The position numbers and the translations under genes are program-made. A stretch of DNA of 64,000 nt from an uncultured Anaeromyxobacter sp. GTDB lineage: Bacteria > Myxococcota > Myxococcia > Myxococcales > Anaeromyxobacteraceae. The notes under the pieces were generated by a model. It did not search any database, was not told where the DNA came from, and saw nothing but the letters and a program-made list of their open reading frames with translations. The DNA is taken from positions 1 to 64,000 of the forward strand of contig CAIQRS010000146.1 in the NCBI GenBank assembly GCA_903874275.1, in the 5' to 3' direction. Below are positions 33,165 to 41,501 of the stretch, in pieces. Every line of letters starts with the position of its first letter. Within the stretch, counting starts at the first letter, position 1.

Positions 33165-33223
33165 TGCGCTCCAACCAAGCGGCGGCATCCAACGACTGCC
33201 GCACCAATCCGGGGGTAATCACA

Positions 33224-34423
33224 ATGAGTGAAATCAGCGGCAGGTTCCTGGCAGGGATTCACTGGCGGCGGCTGGCGGCGGTCTCGGCGATCGTCCTCGC
33301 GTCGGCGTGCGCCTTCACGGCGCGGGCCCAGGGGGCCGGCGAAGGCAAGGCCCGGAACATCATCGTCATGGTCCCGGACGGCATGGGGCTCGCCGACGTC
33401 ACCGCCACCCGCATCCACCGGCACGGCCTGGACGGGATGCTGAGCTTCGAGACCCTGGAGCACATCGGCTACCAGAAGACCTACTCGGCCAACAGCGTCA
33501 TCACCGACTCCGCCCCGGCCGCCTCCGCCTGGGCCTGCGGCGAGAAGTTCAACAACGGCGAGATCTGCTTCCACGGCGACGGCCGTCCCTTCAAGCCCAG
33601 CATCCTCGAGCTGGCGAAGAAGCAGGGGAAGGCCACCGGCCTGGTGGCCACCTCCACCATCACCCACGCCACGCCGGCCTCCTTCGGCGCCCACGTGGTC
33701 AACCGCAACTGCGAGAACGAGATCGCCCGCCAGTACATCCAGGTGACCCGTCCCGACGTGATCCTCGGCAGCGGAGTGAGCAAGTTCCGGTCGGTGGCGG
33801 CCGACGCCTGCGGGGCGGTGGGCGACCTCATCCCCGAGGCGCAGGCAAAGGGCTACGCCGTGGCCTACGACAAGGCCGGGATGGACGCCGCGGTCGCCGG
33901 CGGCGGCCGCAAGATCCTCGGCCTCTTCGGCAACGGCGGGACGGTCCCCGAGTACCTCCGCACGCCGGCCACCACCGAGCCGCACCTCCCGGAGATGACC
34001 ACGGCGGCCCTGGAGGTCCTCGGCAAGAGCCGGCACGGCTTCTTCCTCATGGTGGAAGGCTCCCAGGTCGACTGGGCCAACCACGCCAAGGACTACCCCT
34101 ACCAGCTGGGCGAGATGCTCGCCTTCGACGACGCCGTGAAGGTCGTCCGCGCCTGGATCGACGCCGACGGGGACCGCAGGGAGAACACCCTGCTCATCGT
34201 CGTCGCCGACCACGACACCGGCGGCTTCGCCATCAACGGCCCGCAGTCGGCGCTGCTCCAGGCGGGCGGCACGGTCGAGGCGGGCTGGACGACCGGGAAC
34301 CACACCGGGGTCGATACGCTCATCTGGAGCGCGGGCCCCGGCAGCAAGGCGCTGACGCGCGCCATCGACAACACCGAGATCTACGGGGTCATGGTCAAGG
34401 CCCTGGGCGACGCGAAGGAATAG
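33224..34423 (+). CDS. phoA: Secreted alkaline phosphatase (PhoA superfamily), copy 2
   Basis: 399 aa from ATG 33224; the track start at 33071 runs through the promoter. Signal peptide LAAVSAIVLASACAFTARA. Same motifs and numbering as copy 1: Asp52 in PDGMG, Ser96 in TDSAPAASAW, THATPAS, EGSQVDWANH, ADHDTGGF, GNHTGVD. Differences from copy 1 are concentrated in the N-terminus and a few surface loops, so both are likely active. It is followed by the same type of terminator and a DUF2188-like gene. Confidence 0.93.
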   Translation: MSEISGRFLAGIHWRRLAAVSAIVLASACAFTARAQGAGEGKARNIIVMVPDGMGLADVTATRIHRHGLDGMLSFETLEHIGYQKTYSANSVITDSAPAASAWACGEKFNNGEICFHGDGRPFKPSILELAKKQGKATGLVATSTITHATPASFGAHVVNRNCENEIARQYIQVTRPDVILGSGVSKFRSVAADACGAVGDLIPEAQAKGYAVAYDKAGMDAAVAGGGRKILGLFGNGGTVPEYLRTPATTEPHLPEMTTAALEVLGKSRHGFFLMVEGSQVDWANHAKDYPYQLGEMLAFDDAVKVVRAWIDADGDRRENTLLIVVADHDTGGFAINGPQSALLQAGGTVEAGWTTGNHTGVDTLIWSAGPGSKALTRAIDNTEIYGVMVKALGDAKE

Positions 34424-34443
34424 CAGCGGCGTCCCGGCGGACC

Positions 34444-34480
34444 GAGGGGGACCCCGGACGGGTGTCCGGCGGTCCCCTTC
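34444..34480 (+). terminator. Hairpin terminator after phoA copy 2
   Basis: GAGGGGGACC..CCGGAC pairs with GTCCGG.GGTCCCCTTC (16 paired positions, one bulge, loop GGGT). Homologous to the terminator after copy 1. Confidence 0.6.
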
Positions 34481-34496
34481 GCCGTGAATCGTCGCC
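34479..34496 (+). promoter_or_regulatory. Half-conserved Pho-box-like element
   Basis: TCGCCGT-GAAT-CGTCGCC before the DUF2188-like gene at 34555. Only the GAATCGTCGCCGGA part is shared with the other DUF2188-like promoters, and no -10 is evident. Confidence 0.25.
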
Positions 34497-34554
34497 GGAC
34501 CGACCCGGAACGGCCTGGCCGGGTCGGGCAGGATCCGGTCACGGGGAGGCGCGG

Positions 34555-34791
34555 ATGAGCAACATCTTCATCGTCGGAGACCAGGTGTTCAACGTCTTCG
34601 AAGGCGGATCGGGCTGGCGGATCTCGGTGAACGGGGTCCTCATGGAAGAATCGTACCTGACCCGGAGCGACGCCTGGATGGCCGGCGTCGCCGAGGTGGA
34701 CCGGCTGGCGCGTCACTTCGCCGGACCACGGGAGGAGGGGGACGGCGCCCCGCGAGACGACCGTGGGCGCGACGTATCTCACCCGGAGTGA
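34555..34791 (+). CDS. DUF2188-like small protein
   Basis: 78 aa from ATG 34555 with GGGGAGG upstream; the track shows it only as a tail of a shadow ORF. MSNIFIVGDQVFNVFEGGSG is followed by RSDAWMAGVAEVDRLA and a polar tail. Closest to the 11023 copy. Lies between phoA copy 2 and the metallophosphoesterase, in the same direction. Confidence 0.65.
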   Translation: MSNIFIVGDQVFNVFEGGSGWRISVNGVLMEESYLTRSDAWMAGVAEVDRLARHFAGPREEGDGAPRDDRGRDVSHPE

Positions 34792-34837
34792 CAGGCGAAG
34801 ACGGCCGCGGGCAAGCTGTCACCGGAACGGCGAGGAG

Positions 34838-34882
34838 CGGACCCGGACCGTCCCCGGGATCGCAACACGGCGTCGGTAGTGT
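34838..34882 (+). promoter_or_regulatory. Pho-box-like promoter of secreted metallophosphoesterase
   Basis: CGGACCC-GGAC-CGTCCCC, exactly 21 nt, then TAGTGT. The half-sites are degenerate; the spacing and the downstream TAG hexamer are conserved in the pseudogene copy near 14277. Confidence 0.4.
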
Positions 34883-34986
34883 CCAGACGCGTCCCGCTCC
34901 GGGGCGCCGGACCCTGCGATGGATCTCCTGCCGCCCTTCGCCGGTGAACCGCCCTCCCGCCCGCGGCAGGACCGACGGAGAACCAA

Positions 34987-36114
34987 GTGAACCGAGAGAG
35001 AAGACTCTTCATCCCCATCCTGGGCGCCATGCTGCTCGCCGCCCTGGCCCCCGCCTCGTCCGCCGCCGCGCAGGAGCGCGGAGACCTGGACGAGGCGCAC
35101 CGCCTGCCTCGCTTCGACCGCGCCGGGCAGCTCAAGATCGTCCAGTTCACCGACACCCAGGACGGGCCGAACACCGATCCCCGCACCGTGGCCCTCATCC
35201 GCGCCGTGCTCGACGATCAGAAGCCCGACCTGGTGGTCTTCACCGGCGACCAGCTCACCAGCGCGAGCAGGACGCCCGACGACGTGCGCAAGGCCATCGA
35301 CAACATCGTGCGCCCGGTGGACGAGCGGCGCATCCCCTGGCTGGTGGCCTTCGGGAACCACGACGAGGACCACACCCCGAGGAGCGGGCTGGACGAGGCG
35401 TCGATGCTCCGGATCTACATGTCCTACCCGTACAACGTGAACCGGGTCGGTCCCGAGGGCATCACCGGCACGGGCAACATGAACCTGCTCGTCCGCGGGC
35501 ACCACTCCGACGCCCCCGTGTTCGCCGTCTGGGCGATCGACTCCGGCCGCTACGCGCCCGCCAAGATCGCCGGGCAGGTCCTCGACGAGGACGCCCTGCT
35601 CGGGTGGGGCTGGATGCCGACCTGGGACTGGATCAAGCACGACCAGGTGAACTGGTACACGCGCACCTCGGAGAAGCTGGAGCGGGAGCACGGCCGCAAG
35701 GTCCCGTCGCTCATGTTCTTCCACATCCCGCTGCACGAGTTCCGCACCATGTACGACAACGACGCCTACAAGCGCGCCCACCCCGAGCTCGGGCTCGTTC
35801 CCCAGCACGGCGTGGTCGGCGAGCGGAACGAGGACGAGTGCCCGGGACCGTTCAACAGCGGGCTCTTCGCCGCCGCGCTCGAGCGCGGTGACGTGAAGGG
35901 CATCTTCGTCGGCCACGACCACGTGAACGACTACGTGGGCAACTACTTCGGGATCCTGCTCGGCTACTCGGCCAACAGCGGATTCGCCACCTATGGCCTG
36001 GGCGGCCCGGAGAACCACCGCATGCGCGGGGCCCGGGTCTTCCAGGTCGACGAGCGGGACCCCGCCAAGGTGGTCACGCGCATGGTCCGTGCGATCGACT
36101 ACGGCATCCAGTAG
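34987..36114 (+). CDS. Secreted metallophosphoesterase (PAP29/Dcr2-like)
   Basis: 375 aa from GTG 34987 with signal peptide (LGAMLLAALAPASSAAA). Metal-binding blocks: VQFTDTQDG, VVFTGDQLT, AFGNHDEDH, FFHIPLHEF, VGHDHVNDY. This arrangement resembles fungal and plant single-domain purple-acid-phosphatase relatives (PAP29/Dcr2). The expected substrates are extracellular phosphomonoesters. It ends the intact phosphatase cassette; a truncated copy lies at 14215. Confidence 0.87.
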   Translation: MNRERRLFIPILGAMLLAALAPASSAAAQERGDLDEAHRLPRFDRAGQLKIVQFTDTQDGPNTDPRTVALIRAVLDDQKPDLVVFTGDQLTSASRTPDDVRKAIDNIVRPVDERRIPWLVAFGNHDEDHTPRSGLDEASMLRIYMSYPYNVNRVGPEGITGTGNMNLLVRGHHSDAPVFAVWAIDSGRYAPAKIAGQVLDEDALLGWGWMPTWDWIKHDQVNWYTRTSEKLEREHGRKVPSLMFFHIPLHEFRTMYDNDAYKRAHPELGLVPQHGVVGERNEDECPGPFNSGLFAAALERGDVKGIFVGHDHVNDYVGNYFGILLGYSANSGFATYGLGGPENHRMRGARVFQVDERDPAKVVTRMVRAIDYGIQ

Positions 36115-36362
36115 CCATTCCGGCCCGCTGGCGCCCTTCGCGGGGCGTCGGCGGGCCTCCCGGTTCGCTGGGGCGGAGCGCGAGACCCGGGTTCGGGCCG
36201 ACTCCCCGCTCCTGCTCCGAAAGCTCCCGAAACCATTGACGTTTCTCCTGGCCTCCCCGGTGCAGATGTGGCCAACGCACCGGTGCAGCGGCCGAGGATC
36301 CCGTTATATCCAGGAGTGGTCAGCCGTCGCAGAAGCACCCACCAGCCCCAGGTCGTCACGCC

Positions 36363-36566
36363 ATGAGTTCTCGCGAGCGTTTCTTCGAATGCGTCCTCAA
36401 CCAGGACACGGATGAGTACAGGCTCCACGTGCGCGCGTGGAACGCCAAGGATGCAGAGGAGGAGGCCCGCGTCTCCCTCCACAACAGCGGCGTCCCTGAT
36501 CGGGGGACGCTGCACATCCGGGATCAGAAGGGCGTCGAGATCCTGAACGCCAGTTTCGCTCGCTGA
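36363..36566 (+). CDS. Small protein of a paralogous 'RERxFEC' family (67 aa)
   Basis: Paralogue of the 5018 gene (see alignment there), without the C-terminal PVRPFHQ extension. Conserved RERFFEC, VRAWNAKDAEEEA, NSGVP and IRDQKG. Starts at ATG 36363; 10 nt separate its stop from the aminotransferase start, so probably one transcript. Function unknown. Confidence 0.6.
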   Translation: MSSRERFFECVLNQDTDEYRLHVRAWNAKDAEEEARVSLHNSGVPDRGTLHIRDQKGVEILNASFAR

Positions 36567-36576
36567 CGGCCCCGGG

Positions 36577-38829
36577 ATGGCCCCGCTCCCGGAGGCCTTG
36601 TCGGCCGCCACCCGGTTCCTCGACCGGACCGCGTCGCTCCAGGCGCGCTACCGCTCCGGCGACATCCACGTCCACCTCCCCGCGGGTCTCCTGGAAGCCG
36701 AGGGAGAGCTTCCCGACGTGGTCGCGGCGTGCTTCCCCGCGTCGCACGCCCTGCTGGAAGGGGCGTCGAACGGCCTCTTCTTCTCGTTGCCCATCGCCTT
36801 CGACCCGGCCGAGAGCGTGGGCCCCTACCTCGCCACCGCCGACCGCGACGAGGCCGGCGAGCCGCGACGCTTCATCGACCTCGGCGCACTCATCGCCACG
36901 CAGCCCTTCGGCGAGAACGACCCGGAGATCGTGGCCAGCGTCCTCGCGGACCTCCCGTACGCGGTGTCGCGCTACGCGCACTCCGAGTACCAGACGGCCC
37001 TCTCGCTCCGGTTCAAGGCCGCGATCGACGGCATCGCTCCCGCCGGGACCCCGCGCCACTTCGTGGTCAACACCGGGGCGGAGGCGGTCGAGAACGCCAT
37101 CAAGGCCGTGCTGCTCAACCGGGTGAAGACGGCCGCGGCCGACCCGGCCGGGCCGGACGGCGACGCGCCTCCCGGTCGGGACGGCCTCTTCGTCGTCTCC
37201 TTCGAGGGGGCGTACCACGGCCGGACCCTGGGCAGCCTCGCCGTGACCCACCGGAAGAGGGCCCGTCTCGGGTTCCCCACCTTCGACTGGCCCCACGTTC
37301 CCTTCCCCGTCGAGGACCCGCGCTCCTCCGCACGCACGACCCGGCGAGACGAGAAGAGCCTGGAGCAGCTGTGGGGCCTGCTCGTCACCGGCCGGATCCC
37401 CGGTGCGCCCCGGCCCAGGGAGGAGTTCCGGCGCCAGCTCCAGGCCTGCGACGACCTGCTGGCCCGGCTCCCTCCCGATCGCGCCGAGTGGCCGGGCCTG
37501 GTGCGGGACTTCGTGCGGGAGGAGCGGCGGGCGCTCGACCCCGCGGCGCTCCGGCGGGCGCACCGCGTGGCGGGAGTGCTGGTCGAGCCGATCCAGGGGG
37601 AGGGTGGCCTCCGGTTCGCGTCGTCCGCCTTCTTCCGGCGGCTGCGGCTGCTGACGCGGATCCACGACGTGCCGCTCATGTTCGACGAGGTCCAGACCGG
37701 GTGGGGCGCCACCGGCCGGCTCTGGGCCCACGAGCACTTCGACCTGCCCTGCCCGCCCGACGTGGTGATCTGGGCCAAGAAGGCCCAGAACGGCGTCCTC
37801 TTCGTGAGCGAGGAACTGGCGAGCTTCTTCCAGGAGGAGAAGAAGTTCAACACGACATGGGAGGGCGACTCGGTGGGCATGCTCCGGTTGCTGGCCTGCA
37901 TCGGCAAGCTCGACCTGGAGCAGGTCGGAAGGACCGGCAAGCAGGCCCGGGACGGGCTCGAGCTCCTGGCGCGCGACTACCGGGGGATTCTACAATCCGT
38001 GCGGGGGCGCGGCTGCATGCTGGCCTTCGACGTCGTCCGCCCCGACTGGCGGGAGTGGCTGCGCGAGCGGGCCTTCCGGCGCGGCCTGCTGCTCCTACCG
38101 GCCGGCGAGCGGACCCTCCGCTTCTACCCGCGGTACGACATGGAGCCCTCCGCCATCGTGGAGGCCCTCTCGCTGCTGCGCCGGGCGGTGGAGGACCTGG
38201 TGGGAGGCAGGCGGACCGGGTCCGTCCCGCAAGGCCCGGAGCTTCGCATCGGTACGCTGGAGGTGAAGCCACGGACGCTCCAGGCCGTGGACCTGGTCCC
38301 GGAGAGCCTCCCGCAGCTCCTTCCCCGGATCATGGCCGTGGAGGCCGAGCGGTACGGGAACCCGGCGCTCTACCCGGTGAACGTCCTCAAGGCGGGGCGG
38401 AGGCCGCTCCTCCAGTACCCGGAGGAGACGCTGGCCGCCACGCTGTCCGCCCCGCGGGCCTGCGGCGTCGCGCTGCGCGACCGGGTGTCGGGCCGGATCG
38501 TCGCCTACGCGCTGGGGAGCGCGCTCGAGAACCACGAGGAGACGGGGGTACGGGACGATCCCCGCTACGGGGAGAACGACACCTTCTACCTGCAGGCCAT
38601 GGCGGTCTCGCCCCAGCTCCGGAACCGCGCCGAGGTGGAAGCCGTGGTGCTCGACGCGCTGCGCGAGCGGGTGGAGCGGCTGGGCTTCGCGGCCATCTCG
38701 TCACTCATCGAGGCCCGCACGGTGGAGGAGGGGCCGGAGTGGATCCGCGGGGCCACCGTCCTCGAGTCCGTGGACGACTACCTGCAGAGCGGGATCAGGT
38801 TCGTTTACCTGCGGGCGGCGCTGGGGTGA
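36577..38829 (+). CDS. Class III aminotransferase (lysine 6-aminotransferase-like) fused to a GNAT-like domain
   Basis: 750 aa. Residues ~60-535 form a PLP class III aminotransferase: NTGAEAVENAIKAV (phosphate cup), SFEGAYHGRTLGSLA, VEPIQGEGGLRFAS, FDEVQTGWGATGRLWAH (PLP Asp), WAKKAQNGV (Schiff-base Lys, as in GKKTQ of lysine 6-aminotransferases), TTWEGD. Residues ~555-750 resemble a GNAT acetyltransferase (VALRDRVSGRIVAYALGSALE, FYLQAMAVSPQLRNRAEVE). A two-step transamination plus acetylation of a diamino acid can be imagined, for example for a compatible solute, but this is inference. An insert of some 90 residues (VEDPRSS to DPAALRRAHR) interrupts the transaminase. Confidence 0.75.
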   Translation: MAPLPEALSAATRFLDRTASLQARYRSGDIHVHLPAGLLEAEGELPDVVAACFPASHALLEGASNGLFFSLPIAFDPAESVGPYLATADRDEAGEPRRFIDLGALIATQPFGENDPEIVASVLADLPYAVSRYAHSEYQTALSLRFKAAIDGIAPAGTPRHFVVNTGAEAVENAIKAVLLNRVKTAAADPAGPDGDAPPGRDGLFVVSFEGAYHGRTLGSLAVTHRKRARLGFPTFDWPHVPFPVEDPRSSARTTRRDEKSLEQLWGLLVTGRIPGAPRPREEFRRQLQACDDLLARLPPDRAEWPGLVRDFVREERRALDPAALRRAHRVAGVLVEPIQGEGGLRFASSAFFRRLRLLTRIHDVPLMFDEVQTGWGATGRLWAHEHFDLPCPPDVVIWAKKAQNGVLFVSEELASFFQEEKKFNTTWEGDSVGMLRLLACIGKLDLEQVGRTGKQARDGLELLARDYRGILQSVRGRGCMLAFDVVRPDWREWLRERAFRRGLLLLPAGERTLRFYPRYDMEPSAIVEALSLLRRAVEDLVGGRRTGSVPQGPELRIGTLEVKPRTLQAVDLVPESLPQLLPRIMAVEAERYGNPALYPVNVLKAGRRPLLQYPEETLAATLSAPRACGVALRDRVSGRIVAYALGSALENHEETGVRDDPRYGENDTFYLQAMAVSPQLRNRAEVEAVVLDALRERVERLGFAAISSLIEARTVEEGPEWIRGATVLESVDDYLQSGIRFVYLRAALG

Positions 38830-38852
38830 ACGGCACGCCGCCACCTCCCACT

Positions 38853-38897
38853 CTTCGCCGTTTCGCCACGTTCCGTACCTCTCCGCTCTGCTAGATG
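38853..38897 (+). promoter_or_regulatory. Pho-box-like promoter of triple DsbA-fold protein
   Basis: CTTCGCC-GTTT-CGCCACG, exactly 21 nt, then TAGATG. Each half-site is one substitution from the phoA half-sites (CTTCACC, CGTCACG). Confidence 0.45.
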
Positions 38898-38944
38898 AAC
38901 CCGCCGCCCCCGCGATCACCAAGCCAGGGGCCGGAGGCCATCCA

Positions 38945-40876
38945 ATGAGATCGAAGAAGTGGACCGTCGCGGTCGCCATCGCCGTCCTCGCAGGGATGTT
39001 GCTGCCCCTCTTCGCGCGGGCGCAGGGCGCGGCCGCCCAGGTGGACGATCCCAAGGCGGTCTATCGCGTCCCGGTGGACGGCTCCCCGGTTCGCGGCCCC
39101 GCTGACGCGCTCGTCACCATCGTCGAGGTCTCCGACTTCGAGTGCCCCTTCTGCAAGCGAGCCGGCCCCACCCTGAAGCAGATCGAGGCCGACTACGCCG
39201 GGACGGTGAGGTTGGTTTTCAAGCACAACCCGCTCTCCATGCACCCGAACGCCTTGCCTGCCGCGATGATGGCCGAGGAGGCCCGTCTGCACGGAGGCGA
39301 CGAGAAGTTCTGGGCGCTGCACGACCGGTTCTACGAGATGAAGTCCCTCGATCTGCCTTCCCTGGACGCCGTCGCCAAGGAGATGGGCATCCCGACCACC
39401 ACGGCCAAGGTCATGCTCGACCTCGCGAAGATCGACCGGATCCGCCGCGACCAGAACCTCGCCAACTCCCTCGGCGCGCGCGGCACCCCCACCTTCTTCG
39501 TGAACGGCAGGAAGGTGGTGGGGGCGCTCCCCTACGACTCGTTCAAGGTCGTCATCGACGAGGAGCTGGCCAGGGCCGAGGCGAGCGTGAAGGCCGGCAC
39601 GCCCCGCAAGGAGCTGTACGCGGCGATCGTGGCGAAGGGGGCCACCGCTCCCGTGATGGTGGCCGCACCCGCTGGCACGGCGCCTGCCGCGCCGGGCGCC
39701 CCCGCTCCGAACGCCCAGGCGGCCAAGGTGCCGCTGCGCAAGGACGACCCCGCCAAGGGACCGAAGGCGGCGCTCGTCACCGTGGCGATCTTCTCCGACT
39801 TCCAGTGCCCGTTCTGCACCCGGGTCGAGCCCACGCTCCAGCAGATCGAGAAGGCTTACGCGGAGAAGGTGCGCATCGTCTGGAAGCACCAGCCGCTCCC
39901 CTTCCACCCGCAGGCCGTGCCGGCCGCCAGGGCCAGCGAGGCGGCCCGCGCCCAGGGAAAGTTCTGGGGCATGCACGACAAGCTCTTCGCCAGTCAGGCC
40001 AGCCTCTCCGACGCCACCTACGAGCGGATCGCCAGGGAGCTCGACCTCGACCTGGAGCGCTTCCGGACGGACGTCGCCTCGCCGGTCACCGCCGGGCGCA
40101 TCGCCGCCGACCAGAAGCTCGCCACGAGCGCCGGCGCCACCGGAACTCCCACACTGTTCGTGAACTGCCGGAAGGTGGTGGGCGCCCAGCCCATCGAGTC
40201 CTTCAAGCAGCTCATCGACGACGAGATCAAGAAGGGCGAGGCACGCATCGCCAAGGGGGAGAAGCTCGACCGGGCCTTCTACGACCGGGTCTGCGCCGCC
40301 AACGTCGCCGCCGCCCCGCCGCCGGCCCCGGCCCCGGTGGCCCGCACGGACGTGAAGGTGCCCATCCGCAGGGACGACCCGTCCCGCGGCGAGCCCTCGG
40401 CGAAGATCACGGTGGTCGAGTTCTCCGAGTTCCAGTGCCCGTTCTGCTCCCGCGCCCTTCCAACGGTGGCCGAGCTGGAGAAGAAGCACGGCAAGGACGT
40501 CCGGGTGGTCTGGAAGCACATGCCGCTCTCCTTCCACCCGAACGCCATGCCGGCTGCCCTGGCCGCCGAGGCCGCGCGCGAGCAGGGGAAGTTCTGGGAG
40601 ATGCACGACAAGCTCTTCGCCGGCCAGGCCTCGCTCTCCGACGCCAGCTACGAGAAGTACGCCCGCGAGCTCGGCCTGGACCTGGCGAAGTTCCAGGCCA
40701 CCCGCGCGGCTCCCGCCACGCGCAAGCGGGTGGAGGACGACATGGCGGCCGCCGCGGCGGCCGGAGTCACCGGAACGCCGACCTTCGTCGTGAACGGAGA
40801 GCCGGTGGTCGGCGCGAACGGCCTGGGAGCAGCGATCGAGAAGCACCTCGAGAAGGCGCCGCTCGCGGGCGGGTAG
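38945..40876 (+). CDS. Exported protein with three tandem DsbA-like thioredoxin domains
   Basis: 643 aa with signal peptide (AIAVLAGMLLPLFARAQ). Three DsbA/Thioredoxin_4-type domains each have a CPFC active site (Cys67/70, Cys288/291, Cys498/501) and a cis-Pro loop (RGTPTFFVN, GTPTLFVNC, GTPTFVVNG), joined by Ala/Pro-rich linkers. Domain 2 has an extra Cys right after its cis-Pro loop. Bacterial members normally have one domain. It is a thiol oxidoreductase or isomerase of the periplasm; the Cys-rich secreted proteins at 44-54 kb are plausible clients, and the Pho-box-like promoter would give co-expression (inference). Confidence 0.85.
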   Translation: MRSKKWTVAVAIAVLAGMLLPLFARAQGAAAQVDDPKAVYRVPVDGSPVRGPADALVTIVEVSDFECPFCKRAGPTLKQIEADYAGTVRLVFKHNPLSMHPNALPAAMMAEEARLHGGDEKFWALHDRFYEMKSLDLPSLDAVAKEMGIPTTTAKVMLDLAKIDRIRRDQNLANSLGARGTPTFFVNGRKVVGALPYDSFKVVIDEELARAEASVKAGTPRKELYAAIVAKGATAPVMVAAPAGTAPAAPGAPAPNAQAAKVPLRKDDPAKGPKAALVTVAIFSDFQCPFCTRVEPTLQQIEKAYAEKVRIVWKHQPLPFHPQAVPAARASEAARAQGKFWGMHDKLFASQASLSDATYERIARELDLDLERFRTDVASPVTAGRIAADQKLATSAGATGTPTLFVNCRKVVGAQPIESFKQLIDDEIKKGEARIAKGEKLDRAFYDRVCAANVAAAPPPAPAPVARTDVKVPIRRDDPSRGEPSAKITVVEFSEFQCPFCSRALPTVAELEKKHGKDVRVVWKHMPLSFHPNAMPAALAAEAAREQGKFWEMHDKLFAGQASLSDASYEKYARELGLDLAKFQATRAAPATRKRVEDDMAAAAAAGVTGTPTFVVNGEPVVGANGLGAAIEKHLEKAPLAGG

Positions 40877-40878
40877 GC

Positions 40879-41223
40879 CTATCCGCCCGCGGCCTGGTCC
40901 GGCCGGGGCGCGTCGTATCCTGGCCCCTTCTCCCGGATCTCCATGCTCCGCGCGTAGAGCGAGTGCAGGAGGTACTCGTAGCGCCCCATCTCGAGCCGCT
41001 TCCGATCGGCCTCGAGCAGGACGGTGGCGGCCTCCGGGAGCCCGCAGTAGGTGCGGATGCCCTCCAGACAGCGGACGACGTGGCCGGTGAGGTCCCGCCC
41101 TCCGAGAGCCGCCTCGCTCTTCAGGAAGGCGACCAGGTCGCGCGGCATCCGGAACGTCTGCATCTGCTTCTCACGCGTGGCCGTGCCGGCCCTGATGACG
41201 TTTCCCGTACCTTCACGGTTCAT
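40879..41223 (-). CDS. Small RHH-like protein
   Basis: 114 aa if begun at ATG 41223; an internal ATG (MQTFRMPRD) is an alternative start. The segment QTFRMPRDLVAFLKSEAALGGRDLTGHVVRCLEGI has the strand-helix-helix pattern of ribbon-helix-helix DNA-binding proteins, followed by a helical tail. Its stop lies next to the triple-DsbA stop (convergent). Family membership is tentative. Confidence 0.5.
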   Translation of the reverse strand: MNREGTGNVIRAGTATREKQMQTFRMPRDLVAFLKSEAALGGRDLTGHVVRCLEGIRTYCGLPEAATVLLEADRKRLEMGRYEYLLHSLYARSMEIREKGPGYDAPRPDQAAGG

Positions 41224-41423
41224 GACGATTGCTCCCCCCGGGAATCGTGCTCCCCTGATCGTGCCCCCTCCGCCTCGATGATCCGGACGATCGGGAGAGG
41301 CACTATGCCAGAACCGAGAATGCGCGATCCCGGCCGGGGGGCGATCCGGCCGATCTTCACGAAGTTGTTTCAGGGGGCGCCGGATCACCATTTCGTCACA
41401 CGCGTCGGCAGGGTCCGGAAGAA

Positions 41424-41469
41424 GTTCACTCACCCGTTGCACGGGTCGATGGCGCGACGGTGGGATTCT
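41424..41469 (+). promoter_or_regulatory. Possible Pho-box-like promoter of lipoprotein gene
   Basis: GTTCACT-CACC-CGTTGCA, 22 nt, then GATTCT. Second half-site identical to that at 5274. The weakest of the listed promoters. Confidence 0.3.
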
Positions 41470-41501
41470 TTGCCGCGGAAACGTCGGAGGGGCGCCCGGA
41501 C

